This document shows positions 34,627-44,265 of a stretch of 64,000 bases of DNA, piece after piece. A program made the position numbers and the translations under genes. Numbering within the stretch: the stretch's first letter is position 1; each line of letters begins with the position of its first letter. A model generated the notes under the pieces. It ran no database searches. It saw only the letters and a program-made list of their open reading frames with translations, and was not told the DNA's origin. Location: the NCBI RefSeq assembly GCF_918797505.1, contig NC_092797.1:23201372-23265371 (forward strand), written 5' to 3'. This DNA comes from Bemisia tabaci. Its lineage: Eukaryota > Arthropoda > Insecta > Hemiptera > Aleyrodidae.

Positions 34627-34852
34627 CATAGGCGTACCTAGGTCATTTCGCAAAGGGAGGTGGGCTTGCTTCCTTACCACGGAGGGTCTAGGGAGTACAG
34701 ATTACCCTCCAGCACAGAGGGGGCCCCCGGAAAAAGTTTTGACATTTTAAATCTGTTTGGACGCATTTTGAGGCTTTCGTGACGGGGATTTTCTATCAAT
34801 TTCTGCAGAAAAATCACGCTTTTCTTACTTTCAGCAAAGAATACTTTCGAAT
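34627..34852. repeat. Repeat O, copy 2
   Basis: Starts 'cataggcgtacctaggtcat' as at 20839 and stays alignable to 'tcagcaaagaatactttcga'. Its interior has a C/G-rich block (34640-34735) that differs from copy 1. Confidence 0.65.
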
Positions 34853-35157
34853 GCGTTACCACTTTGCCATTCGACGCTTATATCAGATCACCCTGAATTC
34901 GCGCTACTTGAGGGAGCTCAACTAATTCGTCCGTCGTTGGTGATATTCACGCTCTGATCTATTCACTCAGAGTGCGGCGCGACATTCGCGCTGGATTTTT
35001 TTTTTTCACATCGGCTATTCTCTCGGAGTAAATCATTGATTTTTAACAGTGTACTTAAATGATGAATGGGATTCACCTAACTTTATTCCTTGGATCCCTT
35101 TATTTAATGCTTTCCAAATAAACTGATGTCTCTTTCATTGTCTTTTCTCTGTTTCAG

Positions 35158-35214
35158 GTAAGAGATCAACAACATTTACAATTATTCCTACAATCAAATC
35201 AGAATACAATTGCG
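35158..35214 (+). CDS. Possible 57-bp internal exon, partial
   Basis: An excellent acceptor (pyrimidine tract 'cattgtcttttctctgtttcag' region ending at 35157, with branch-like 'aactgat' at 35121) is followed 57 bp later by a good donor (GCG|GTGAGT). The length is a multiple of three and two of three frames are open. In phase 1, which fits the candidate exon at 20470, it reads KRSTTFTIIPTIKSEYNC after a split Gly. No repeat family covers it. No protein family recognised. Confidence 0.4.
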
Positions 35215-35566
35215 GTGAGTCAAATCGTAAAACGGTTTTTATTTACCAGACAAAAATAGTATACTCAGGAGTGTATGTGTCGCAGGCAAAGAGTCAAATC
35301 AGGCATTTTGTCAAATGACGAGGCAAATATTCAAATACTCTTACTGAGATTGAAATTCTGATTCTTTTGCTAATTGTAGACAAAATAATTCATTATTTTC
35401 TTGTATGAAAGAATTCCCTGTGAAAATTTGCATCATAGAGTAGTATTTTAAACGGGGTTTAGGCCCTGAAAGAGACTTATACCTTAAAATTTGGAGCATT
35501 TCATAAAACGCAGACTTTTTTATAATTTAGAACATTTGGAAAGGAAGGAACAATGCAAGCTCGTAC

Positions 35567-35712
35567 ATTTCTACTGCATTTTGCAACTCGGCACTACAAC
35601 TTCTGGCTCATCAGAAAAAATACTTATGGGCATAGGGAAACTATTGGTACATACGTTGTTTTTAAACTGGGCCAGAATTAATAGCTCCTAATTGCAAAAT
35701 GTAGTCCATTTG
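35567..35712. mobile_element. Family V hairpin MITE, copy 3
   Basis: 'ctactgcattttgcaact' pairs with 'aattgcaaaatgtagtcc'. The interior has 'cttctggctca' and 'tgggccagaa'. The 66-codon frames on both strands follow from the palindrome. Confidence 0.83.
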
Positions 35713-36334
35713 ATGAGTCCTTTTTTCCAAAGTATTGAAAACTCGTAACCTTTTCGTTCTAAATCTAAGTTCTAAAGTTCCATTTTCCAAATGGAGATCC
35801 AAATGAACTGAGAAATAAATGAAGAAAACAAGATCAAGCCCGTTAGATCGAGCGGATAGCATTTTTCTTATTTTATGAAGGTCAAATCAGAACAAAAGCA
35901 CGATTACCCGCTGTTTTTATTCGTTTAGGTACCATGCGGGTCTCCGAGATGATCCCGTAGCGGCCAGATGACCAGCTGACTCGTTAAAGCGGCGAGGGAA
36001 CGCGTACCCGACCCGTGCCCCCACCGTTTAACCCGCCCCCCGCCCCCCCGCCCCCTGTCGTGATCAGGTCCTTGCTCCGACTGGACTCCTTCCCGGCTAC
36101 CTGTGAGGTTCATTCATAACATCATAACCTCCGTATCCTCTCTTGCCCTTCCCGTTTTTTATGGACGTCGCGCGTTCATCTCCGATCATGCTCATCCTTC
36201 CATCGTTGTCAGCTCACAGATTCAGACAGCTGCGTTGCGGAAATGGAGGGACTAGTAACCTTCAAATTCGTCAAAAATCGAGTCTCACTGAAAAATAATC
36301 TATTGGTTTATTATTTTGACTTGAGGTCGTACCG

Positions 36335-36579
36335 TGGATCGAGTCAATAGGAGAAGTTGGACAAAATTTGGAAACTCTAAAAGCTCATAACTCCTTTTTT
36401 AAAAAAATTTGAGGTCTTCGACATTGTCTCATTGGTTTTCTCTTACAATTTTCTTTAAGATTGACCCCTCGACGTTTAAAATTTGACAAAATAAACATCC
36501 AAATTTTAGTTTTCCAAAATCCAAATTCCAGTTTTAGCAAAAAAAATTCATGTCTGGCCTCTCCCATTGATTCGGTCCA
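36335..36579. mobile_element. Family K MITE, copy 2
   Basis: TGGATCGAGTCAATAGGAGA at the left and the complement of 'ctcccattgattcggtcca' at the right. The interior has 'ttggacaaaatttgg' and 'ttcatgtctggcc'. Confidence 0.83.
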
Positions 36580-36600
36580 TTGTGCGTCATTTCTTGTCGA

Positions 36601-36604
<4 letters not shown>

Positions 36605-36643
<39 letters not shown>
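36605..36643. repeat. Poly-T tract of 39
   Basis: Uninterrupted T, 26 bp downstream of the K element. The third such tract of similar length in the window. Confidence 0.95.
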
Positions 36644-36646
<3 letters not shown>

Positions 36647-36950
36647 TTACATCCGTGCGGATTCAACTTAAAGTCAGTTTTTTAGGTTACAAAAGCGTCG
36701 TTTTGATATCGTTAAGTCTAAGTTTAGTAAACGATAGCGAAACAACGTTTCTGAAACTCAAAAAAACTAACTTAACGTTAAATCCGCAATCCGCACGAAT
36801 CCAACTAAAAAACCCAAATTTTGCCGGCAAGAAACGATGTTTTAAGGCAAAATAATATCTTGAGAAAATATTTGTTCAGCACTCCTGTAGAGTACAACTA
36901 AGACTAAATTATTTCAAATCAACTGATTCACCTAAAATATATGACGTGTA

Positions 36951-36989
36951 GGCGGATCCAAGACCCCCCCCCCTCTTGGATCCGCCTAT
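36951..36989. repeat. Short hairpin around a C run
   Basis: 'taggcggatccaaga', then a run of C, then 'tcttggatccgccta'. Perfect 15-bp arms with a loop of about 9 C. Possibly a much-reduced transposon. Confidence 0.75.
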
Positions 36990-37098
36990 GCGTGGCGTGG
37001 GACTCAATGATGAAGTCGCCCTTTCAGGGCTGCAGGTCCACACTGACAATGAGTCATAGATAAATTCGCATCTCTAAGCGGTGCAAAAACGGCAGCGC

Positions 37099-37231
37099 TG
37101 ATATCGTCGCTCCTCTGACGTAAGGGCGTATCTAGATTTTTGCGTGAGCCTTAGAAAGCATAGAGTTATACGGAGCACAGGGGTCACGTAGAAATCAAGT
37201 TACGCCCTTACGTCAGAGGAGCGACGATATG
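37099..37231. mobile_element. Hairpin MITE (GATATCGTCGCTCC)
   Basis: 'atatcgtcgctcctctgacg' and 'taagggcgta' pair with 'tacgcccttacgtcagagga' and 'gcgacgatat'. The 30-bp arms are perfect. Single copy here. Confidence 0.85.
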
Positions 37232-37827
37232 TAACCCCTCGCAAGGCCCCGCATTGTGTCGCAATTGTTTGAGTTAAACATTAAGACGAAAACTATGAGA
37301 GGTTTGATCATTGACTCTCCTTGCCGAACAGTTGAACAATCGCTGTTCGATGAGGTATGCCAATTTAATGCGCTAAGCTGCGCCGGGAGTGAAAAGCAGC
37401 GAGGAAACGCTCGAGATGCATTTCATTTTACATTTTCATCAGATGACTCGTCAATGTCGTGAAAAGTGATAAGAAGATGGTGCAAAGAGGAAAGTGTGAA
37501 AAGGGACCACCCTCTTTCTTCCTTTTTTCCTTGGCAGAAAGAAAAGTCCAGGAGCATGGACTCTTTCTTTCTTCGGAATAGAGACGGATCTCCCACCGGA
37601 AAACCATGCCTTATTCAAGCGTGAGCGCAGAAGAAAAAGCTTCCTCGAAGCTTATTGCTTCTCGCTTGCTGAATTTTATAGTCAATTTACATTACTGTAG
37701 GATAAGATCTGTCTGGAAGCAGTGCACAAATATAGGTACATCATAGCTAATGATCCATCCATCGCACTAGTATTTAAGTTTTAGGGTGGTGTTTCTGCAC
37801 ATACACCGCTCTAATCACCCATTCAGA
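37232..37827. other. No gene resolved
   Basis: A 68-codon frame (37256-37462) has no recognisable motif. Nothing else seen. Confidence 0.4.
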
Positions 37828-38061
37828 CGGCCGTGCTAAGGAAAAACGCCGTATGAGCCTTTAGCTGTTGCCAAAGTTCCATCGATAAAGCAAATATATT
37901 CGGGATAAGTCAATATTTTTCTTCTAGTTTTTTAAATAATTCTGTTCGTTCTTTAAAATTTCAAGAAAAATATTCATAATTTTCTTCAAAATTAAATATT
38001 TTCCGAGAGAAAATTTGGCAACATTCGAATGCTCATACGTTGTCTTACCTTTGCACGGCAG
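37828..38061. mobile_element. Family A MITE, copy 10
   Basis: Ends 'cggccgtgctaaggaaaaac' and 'cctttgcacggcag'. Flanks CAGA/TAGA (3 of 4). Somewhat shortened, 234 bp. Confidence 0.9.
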
Positions 38062-38340
38062 TAGAGTGAACTGAAACCTCGATTTACACGGAATACCATA
38101 ATAATAAAGTACCATGAACAATGATCAGGGCTGGATTAAGGGGGTGGCAACATGGCCCATGGCGGCAAATTTAGGGGGCGGCAAATTTTGCGATTTTTAA
38201 AGTGAAGGTATAAAGCAAATCGGATTCAGAAAAAAATACAAACGAGAAAAGGCGACAAAATCTCTCATTTCCTGAGACTACAGTAATTCGCATTGCGCCA
38301 CACACTGTGCGGTCAGCAGCGGTCGGCGGGAAACGCATAT

Positions 38341-38786
38341 CACGGAAAAAACAAGACTAGTGTTGAGCACTACTGGCCGTTTAGTGGGGAGTAGTTGAGG
38401 GCTGGCGTCTAAGCGCTGTGCAGCTCAACACCGGAAGGCACTTCAGGTGGGCACTGAACATGAGTAGTGCTAATCAGATGCCGCGAGACGTAGTTGCGCT
38501 TAACAGGTGTAAATTCACCCATGAGACGTCGGAGTCACGATAGCCTGGTGGTAACGCGCTGGTCTTCCACCGGCGCAACCCGAGTTCGATCCCAGGCGGA
38601 GGCGTTTCAAATTTTACGCTCGCTCCAAAGTCACTTTAGGGCTTGACACTACTTTTTCCTTAGTGACCCAGCCTCGAGCTGTTTAGTGCCCAGCACTCCT
38701 CTGACTTGCTGGCTCCATTTGATCTAACCCTCGTTAGTGCCCAGCACTAACATGTAGGTCCCAACCCTAAGCTCGTTTTTTCCGTG
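38341..38786. mobile_element. Element G, copy 1: CAC...GTG ends with internal tRNA-like promoter
   Basis: 446 bp starting CACGGAAAAAACAAGACTAG and ending CGTTTTTTCCGTG, with inner arms around 'agcacta'. Flanked by AT/AT. At 38541 it has a pol III box A (TAGCCTGGTGG) and at 38582 a box B (GAGTTCGATCC), between which lies an arm GCTGG-TCTTCCA-CCGGC like an anticodon stem-loop. About five substitutions separate it from copy 2. Confidence 0.9.
38531..38604 (+). other. tRNA-like region in G, copy 1
   Basis: Box A, anticodon-like arm and box B are spaced as in a tRNA. The anticodon loop 'tcttcca' resembles tRNA-Gly(UCC) or Glu(UUC), but base 33 is C and the acceptor arm does not close. It is a tRNA-derived pol III promoter, not a working tRNA gene. 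Confidence 0.7.
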
Positions 38787-39259
38787 ATGTACAGCGCCTA
38801 CAAGACTGCATGAATACTTCACGCATCGCGTCAAAGACTGTGGTGAGGAGTGGTCGGCGGGAAACGCATAGCCCCTACAAGACTGCATGGATACTTCACG
38901 CATTGCGCAAAACACAGTGCGGTCAGCGCGGCGCGGCGGCGGAAGTTAAAATTATTAAACCACATTTATGTTTGTTCTTTCATAATTTCTTTGTTCATTC
39001 TTTATAAACGGAGGGCCTTGTCCACACAGAGATAGGTTCACGGAACTTAACTTTCGCGCAAAGTTCCGTGAAATTTTGCTGGTAGTGTTGACATAGGGCT
39101 TTCGCAAAAAATTTGTCCAACACGAATAAACGCGTCTTTTGCACTCCTACCCCTCCGGCACGTTCACTTGATGGTTTTTATTGATGTTTCAAAACGAATG
39201 AGAAGGAGGCGGCAAAATACAGGCGACCTATGGGCGGCAAATAGGTGAATCCGGCCCTG

Positions 39260-40111
39260 ACAATGATTCGTACTCATTGCCAAAGAATGCGGTTTTCTGT
39301 GGTGGAGTCTGGTCCAAATAACCAAAAATTTTGATTATCTGGTCAGAAAACTTTCGTATTCCTGATGGATTGAAATTCAATCCTTGTAACCGATGTTTTC
39401 TCTCCATTATTGAATGACAATTCAAACATTAATTGTTTCAGACTCTCCCCTTCTGCTGAATGGTCCATTGCAATCGCTATAACCAATATATTCTCTGATT
39501 TGGAAAAAATAAATAAATAAATCACCATGGAAAATATACTCTTTGAGAACCAAAGTTGACAACAATGTGCATGATGATAAGTCTTTTTTGCCCTTTCATC
39601 TTGATCCACGTCTTTGACGGTCGGGCACTAATTAAAACTAGCGGCTTTGACCGCGCTGTTGTTATTTTGTCGATGTATTATCAATTGGTGCAAGTGATTA
39701 ATTTATCCTTTATCCCCACCATGTCTTTATTCAATTACTCGTATCTTTCTTTTTCTTCATTTGTCAATACCAGCGGTGCGTATAAAAGTGGAATGGGAAA
39801 AAACTAGGCCTCCTTCCCACTTGCCTGAACTATGTATCCAAATTACGGACAGAGCCAAAACTGTGGAGAGGAGCTTTTTCACAAGCTTTTGCGTCTCTTT
39901 TTTTTTGTGCGTAAACGTAGTGTACTGCCTCTGCGATCATTTTGACCCCCTAATCGATACAATGTACCGAGTGCCTGAGTTTAGAATTGAATTAGTTTCT
40001 AATTATTTCTTAAATATTTTTGTTTTTAATCATACTTTTACCACCGGCTTTAAATGGACTGTAAAGATTCTCGCCCCTTAGATCACTCTATTATTTTTTG
40101 TCGCGGTCTCG
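39260..40111. other. No gene resolved
   Basis: Overlapping frames of 65-106 codons (39343-40081) have no recognisable domain. AT-rich. No repeat match. Confidence 0.4.
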
Positions 40112-40602
40112 CACGGAGAAAAATCATAAACCAACTAATGGATCAAATGAAACACACCATAATAGTGGTAAATGCACTAATGATTCTTGGTCTGTGAAGC
40201 ACGCTAAGGTTGTATATCTATACTATAAGCTCCAAGACCTCCTAATTTTGCGAAACTGGTAACGCTTATTTCCAGCGTTCTGCCGGGTCGATTTTCATGA
40301 TTTTCGCGGTTATCGACGGGCAATTGTCTCTAGATAAGCCAACTCCTTTCAGATTTTCAAAATATGGCCCAGGTTTTTTTATATTACGTGGAAAAGTTGC
40401 GAATTCTCCCATTTAAACAATGTAAATTTATACTTCTTGTCATAGTTCGTTTGAGCGTTCTACCGGGCCGATTTCCATGATTTTTGCGTAAATCGACAGG
40501 TAATAGGCCCTAGATGAGCCCGCTGTAATCAAATTTTGGAAAAAGGACCCAGGTTTTTTTAAAATCACGTTATAAAAGTGAGTGAGTTTACAGAATGCTC
40601 CG

Positions 40603-41048
40603 CACGGAAAAAACAAGACTAGTGTTGAGCACTACTGGCCGTTTAGTGGGGAGTAGTTGAGGGCTGGCGTCTAAGCGCTGTACAGCTCAACACCGGAAGG
40701 CAGTTCAGGTGGGCACTGAACATGAGTAGTGCTAATCAGATGCTGCGAGACGTAGTTGCGCTTAACAGGTGTAAATTCACCCATGAGACGTCGGAGTCAC
40801 GATAGCCTGGTGGTAACGCGCTGGTCTTCCACCGGCGCAACCCGAGTTCGATCCCAGGCGGAGGCGTTTCATATTTTACGCTCGCTCCAAAGTCACTTTA
40901 GGGCTTGACACTACTTCTTCCTTAGTGACCCAGCCTCGAGCTGTTTAGTGCCCAGCACTCCTCTGACTTGCTGGCTCCATTTGATCTAACCCTCGTTAGT
41001 GCCCAGCACTAACATGTAGGTCCCAACCCTAAGCTCGTTTTTTCCGTG
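40603..41048. mobile_element. Element G, copy 2
   Basis: 446 bp, the same length as copy 1 and differing at about five positions (for example gtacagc for gtgcagc). Flanked by CG/CG. Box A is at 40803-40813 and box B at 40844-40854. The near-identity implies recent movement. Confidence 0.92.
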
Positions 41049-41166
41049 CGATACTGCTACCGCTATGCGCTAATGCGCAGTGGTTGAGGAGGTTGCGCAG
41101 TAGCTGTGTAGCCTGCGCATCAGCTCTACACTTATCTACACAAGATTTGCGCCGGCAATCACACGT

Positions 41167-41243
41167 CGAGCGGTGGCCGAGTCGTCCAAGACGTCGTATG
41201 CGTCCACTATGAACTCGGTGTAGGTTCGATCCCCGACTCATGA
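41167..41243 (+). other. tRNA-like (SINE head) segment
   Basis: 'ggtggccgagtcgtccaag' matches a box A of the Ser/Leu type and 'ggttcgatccc' a box B, about 50 bp apart as in a long-variable-arm tRNA. The T stem and acceptor stem do not pair, so it is a tRNA-derived SINE head or pseudo-tRNA. It lies within the composite element. Confidence 0.65.
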
Positions 41244-41425
41244 AGTCCTAATTATTACCTCACTATCATTATTCATTGTTTTACTGCAATATTTCATCAA
41301 GCAGTCATTCCAAAACGCGTCGTTTTAATTTTAAAGTAATTTTAAGTAAAGTTTAAAATTAAAGTATACCTCATATCGTAATTTTTTAGGGGAAAAATAA
41401 AACTAACACTGCTAGGATGGTAAAA

Positions 41426-41466
41426 ATAGGGCCGCGAAGCGGCCAGGGGGCGTAGCCCCCTAGTAC
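41426..41466. repeat. GC-rich double palindrome
   Basis: 'gggccgcgaagcggcc' followed by 'agggggcgtagccccct': two adjacent self-complementary GC-rich blocks in otherwise AT-rich DNA. An eroded relative may be at 52895-52925. Confidence 0.75.
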
Positions 41467-41549
41467 CATCACTACGGTTCATCACTATTAGTGGTGTTCC
41501 ATGAACCACTTATTGGTTTTGGTTTGTAAGCCAAAGATTTTTCTCAGTG

Positions 41550-42299
41550 CGAAACATTACATCAATGTCACTATTTCAGACTTGCCAGGATGGACGATAG
41601 TCCAATATTTTTGCGAAAAAACGTTGCCCATATGCCTTGGTAACGAGATGTTTGGAAGCGACGTCGAGTAAAGCTCTGCACTGGGCGGGAAACTTTCTTA
41701 TGAGTTACGCGAGCTTAACGCTCAATCGCCATATTCAGCACTTAGGTTCAACCTATTCCGCAGACACGAAAGTTTATATTTATGGTGTACCACCTTAGTT
41801 ATTTGTCGCACTAAGAGCAGAGTAAACAAGTTTCCTGTGCGAAACACTTTGTAATTCTATCCTTTTTAAGTTATTTCCTTCACGCGAGCATTCTCACCGT
41901 TGGGCTCGCCATGAAAGTTTCGGGCAGTTTGAAAAATAGGGTCCTTTGGATTAGATTCGTGCTTGTAGTTTCGATTAGAGCATTTGAAGTATGTAGTACT
42001 ATGTAGGCTCCAAAAGACACTTGTTCAGTTTTTTTTTGAAACTGAGCAAGTACCTATCAAAGTTTAACGCACTCAAAGTTGACTTCTTTCCCCTCGAAAA
42101 AGTAAAGTTCGGGCGGTGATTTCGAAATACCGCAATGGAGATACATAGTTTTGCACTTTGACCACCGCTTCATGAATGCGTATCATAATATTGATCTTTA
42201 TTTGATGCAAAAGTCTTCGTTTTGGACAATCTGCAAGAAAGAGTCCATCGAACCATGCGGTTGAGAAGAAACGAGGCCGGTTTTATTCAGTAATGTGGT
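41550..42299. other. No gene or repeat resolved
   Basis: No frame of note or copy elsewhere. Confidence 0.4.
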
Positions 42300-42445
42300 T
42301 TGCTTTGCGATATATCGATTAATCTGCCTTAAACCCATGGAAAAGGACCGACAAGCAGGGTATTGGCAACGAAAACCTTACCAATCGATTTTTTTTACCA
42401 TAGATTCAAATGGGGGATTATCGAAATAATCGATCATTCACCCCT
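42300..42445. mobile_element. Family J palindromic repeat, copy 3
   Basis: 'ttgcgatatatcgattaatc' at the left. The centre is 'ggtattggcaacgaaaacc' and the right arm 'aatcgattttttttaccata'. It is followed by a further 'tcgaaataatcgatcattca'. Confidence 0.72.
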
Positions 42446-42469
42446 AGTCACAGGTCTTATTTAACAGTG

Positions 42470-42579
42470 ACGCGACGTGCTTTGTATTATCGATTGATCT
42501 GCCGTTATGGAAAAGGATCGATAAGGAGGGTGTCCACACCGAACGCCTTAATAATCAATTTACCATACCTTCAAATGGG
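42470..42579. mobile_element. Family J palindromic repeat, copy 4, partial
   Basis: 'gtattatcgattgatctgcc', 'gaaaaggatcgataa', 'ggtgtccacaccgaacgcc' and 'aataatcaatttacca' follow the order of copy 3 about 165 bp earlier, so the two form a tandem pair. Confidence 0.7.
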
Positions 42580-43074
42580 GAATGAAGATGTTGCATGAGT
42601 GAGGAATTTGCGACTTGACTGTTGATATTTAGGTAGAAGTTCGCGAGAAACATGATGGTACCACTGGTTTTCTTTGATATCAATTCCCAAGCTCGAAAAA
42701 AGCTCACGAATTGAGGCCAAAATGGAGGGGATATCCCACGCTATCCTGAGAGTCCTCCTCTACATCAAGACAAACTCTCCATGCAAAGATAGGGAGCAAA
42801 TAACCATTAGCAGGGTTGCCGTGTTTTCAGTTGTGAAGTCCCTGTGTGGGCAACCCTGTCAATGTATTTGCTTCCCATCTTTGCATCTCGATGTAGAGGC
42901 GGCCTCTCAGGATAGCGTGGGATATCCCCTCCATTTTGACCTCAACTTGAGAGCTTTTTTTGAGCTTGGGGGTTGATTTCAGAGAAAACCAGTGGCACCA
43001 TCGTGTTTCTCGCGATTTTTTGCATAAAAATCAACAGTCAAATCGCAAATTCTTCACACGTGCAACATCTCCAT
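42580..43074. mobile_element. Family I long-arm foldback, copy 2
   Basis: The left arm 'gaagatgttgcatgagtgag', 'aatttgcgacttgactgttg' and 'tcgcgagaaacatgatggta' is inverted for more than 100 bp at the right. The inner arms 'gggatatcccacgctatcct' also pair. The core has a mini-hairpin CAGGGTTGCC...GGCAACCCTG of about 48 bp, also recognisable in copy 1. The 100-codon frame is chance. Confidence 0.87.
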
Positions 43075-43460
43075 TTTCGAAAATCGATCATTCACGCTTC
43101 GCCACTCGACTTATTTAACCCAATTAACTTTTTAATGACCCGAACTGAAAATTCTTCTCCGAGCGTAACCTTGACCAACCACGGAGATATTTGCGCCTCC
43201 ACACCGGGTATACTATAGCCACCTCTTCTCTTCTTACACCTCCTCCGTCTCCCGCATACCTCTCGCGATCTGGAGGAGTCGTGTTTTCCGCGGTCGTTGA
43301 ATCGTCGAAATGTTAAATTTTTATTTCCATTCTCGGCGCGACCGGCGCCGGATGAGGTTTCCGCCTCTCCACTCCAGATTCGACCGGTGCCTGACAGCGC
43401 CAACACACACCAACCTCGCCTCAGCAACGCCTTACGTTACGCGTGTTGCCAATTCCGCTG

Positions 43461-43993
43461 GGTATTAGGTCATTTTTCCTAAATTTTTTTTCCTACATCA
43501 GGTTTTCCTAATACTCTTTTCCTACTCGTTTTTTGTCCCATTACAGTAAGTCCTACGAGTGAGATGTCCCACTGGCTTTTTTCCTAAGGGTGTTTGTCCT
43601 AATAATCCAATAATAATTGAAACGTAAACATGAGTAGAGTAGAGAGAAATTTTTCAGAAAGAATGAAGTTTTCTCAGCGAGCCGAATATAAGCGCGTGAA
43701 CAGGAGACATCACTAGCTGAGCCTTCTATACCCTCAATATAAGGAGGAGGATGAAGATCCACTACTTACGGGCATGCGGTTACAACTTTAACTTGTGAGG
43801 TACCTGTGTTGTTTTTTTACTTTCTCGATCCCCTAGTTTTAAAATTGAATTTAGGATAAATGCCCCTAGGAAAAAAGCCAGTAGGACATCTCACTCGTAG
43901 GACTAACTGTGATGGGACAAAAAACGACTAGGAAAAAAGTATTAGGAAAAATTGCAGTAGGGAAAAAGGTTTTAGGAAAAATGACTTGCCACC
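43461..43993. mobile_element. Element Q: long inverted ends, 9-bp target duplication
   Basis: The arms of about 140 bp start 'ggtattaggtcatttttcct' and carry 'gtcctacgagtgagatgtcc' and 'tttttgtccca' blocks, inverted at the right. The 9-mer ATTCCGCTG flanks both sides (43452-43460 and 43994-44002). Long arms with a 9-bp duplication fit Mutator-like elements; Merlin (8-9 bp, GG ends) is an alternative. No transposase. Confidence 0.88.
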
Positions 43994-44002
43994 ATTCCGC
44001 TG

Positions 44003-44138
44003 ATATTCAAGCGAAATGCGGCCTTGGAACTTCCTTGAAACCCCGTGGGAAAATCTTGGACCATTCCAGGTCAAAAGAGTATTTTTTTAATGCTTCCTCA
44101 CCGATATTTGAACGTTTTTTCACTTTAGAAAACAGTCA
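44003..44138. other. Spacer between Q and S
   Basis: Ordinary AT-rich DNA without a recognised feature. Confidence 0.4.
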
Positions 44139-44265
44139 GCGGGCTTATTATCGAAATTGATAGGCAAAGCTTTAGATAAAGAAGACATAGAAAATATTCG
44201 CTGAGAAGAAGCCATGGTTTATAAACCAATTGGTGGTTTTTATGAAAACACCATCAGTGAAAGCA
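44139..44265. mobile_element. Family S MITE, copy 2, truncated
   Basis: 'gcgggcttattatcgaaatt', 'gataggcaaagctttagata' and 'ggtggtttttatga' follow the left half of the copy at 28550. The right half is missing. Confidence 0.75.

Larger units (their letters stand above)
38285..38945. repeat. F-type 85-bp subrepeats split by element G
   Basis: Copies of 'gactgcatg.atacttcacg' and 'ggtcggcgggaaacgcata' occur at 38285-38340, 38787-38850 and 38851-38945. The G element lies exactly between two parts of one unit; the next unit shows the uninterrupted sequence. Confidence 0.8.
38126..39259. mobile_element. hAT non-autonomous element with perfect 8-bp target duplication
   Basis: Left end CAGGGCTGGATTAAGGGGG; right end 'tgaatccggccctg', its imperfect complement. 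The identical 8-mer ACAATGAT flanks it (38118-38125 and 39260-39267), the hallmark of hAT insertion. The subterminal parts carry 'ggcggcaaat' repeats in inverted orientation. No transposase is encoded. Inside sit F-type subrepeats and the G element. Confidence 0.92.
40112..41549. mobile_element. Composite CAC...GTG element with CG/CG flanks
   Basis: The left end CACGGAGAAAAATCATAAAC and following 'aactaatgg' are inverted at the right ('attggttttggtttgtaag', then 'gatttttctcagtg'). The 2-bp flanks match (CG at 40110-40111 and 41550-41551). Contains direct repeats ('gttctgccgggtcgat' 40278, 'gttctaccgggccgat' 40455), element G copy 2 and a second tRNA-like segment. No transposase. Confidence 0.82.

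Noticed and set aside
38531..38604. A functional tRNA gene (Gly or Glu)
   Set aside because: Boxes A and B are good, but base 33 is not T and the acceptor stem does not pair; the whole segment is part of a duplicated mobile element.
41167..41243. A functional tRNA-Ser/Leu gene
   Set aside because: The T stem has mismatches and no acceptor stem closes; interpreted as a tRNA-derived SINE head.
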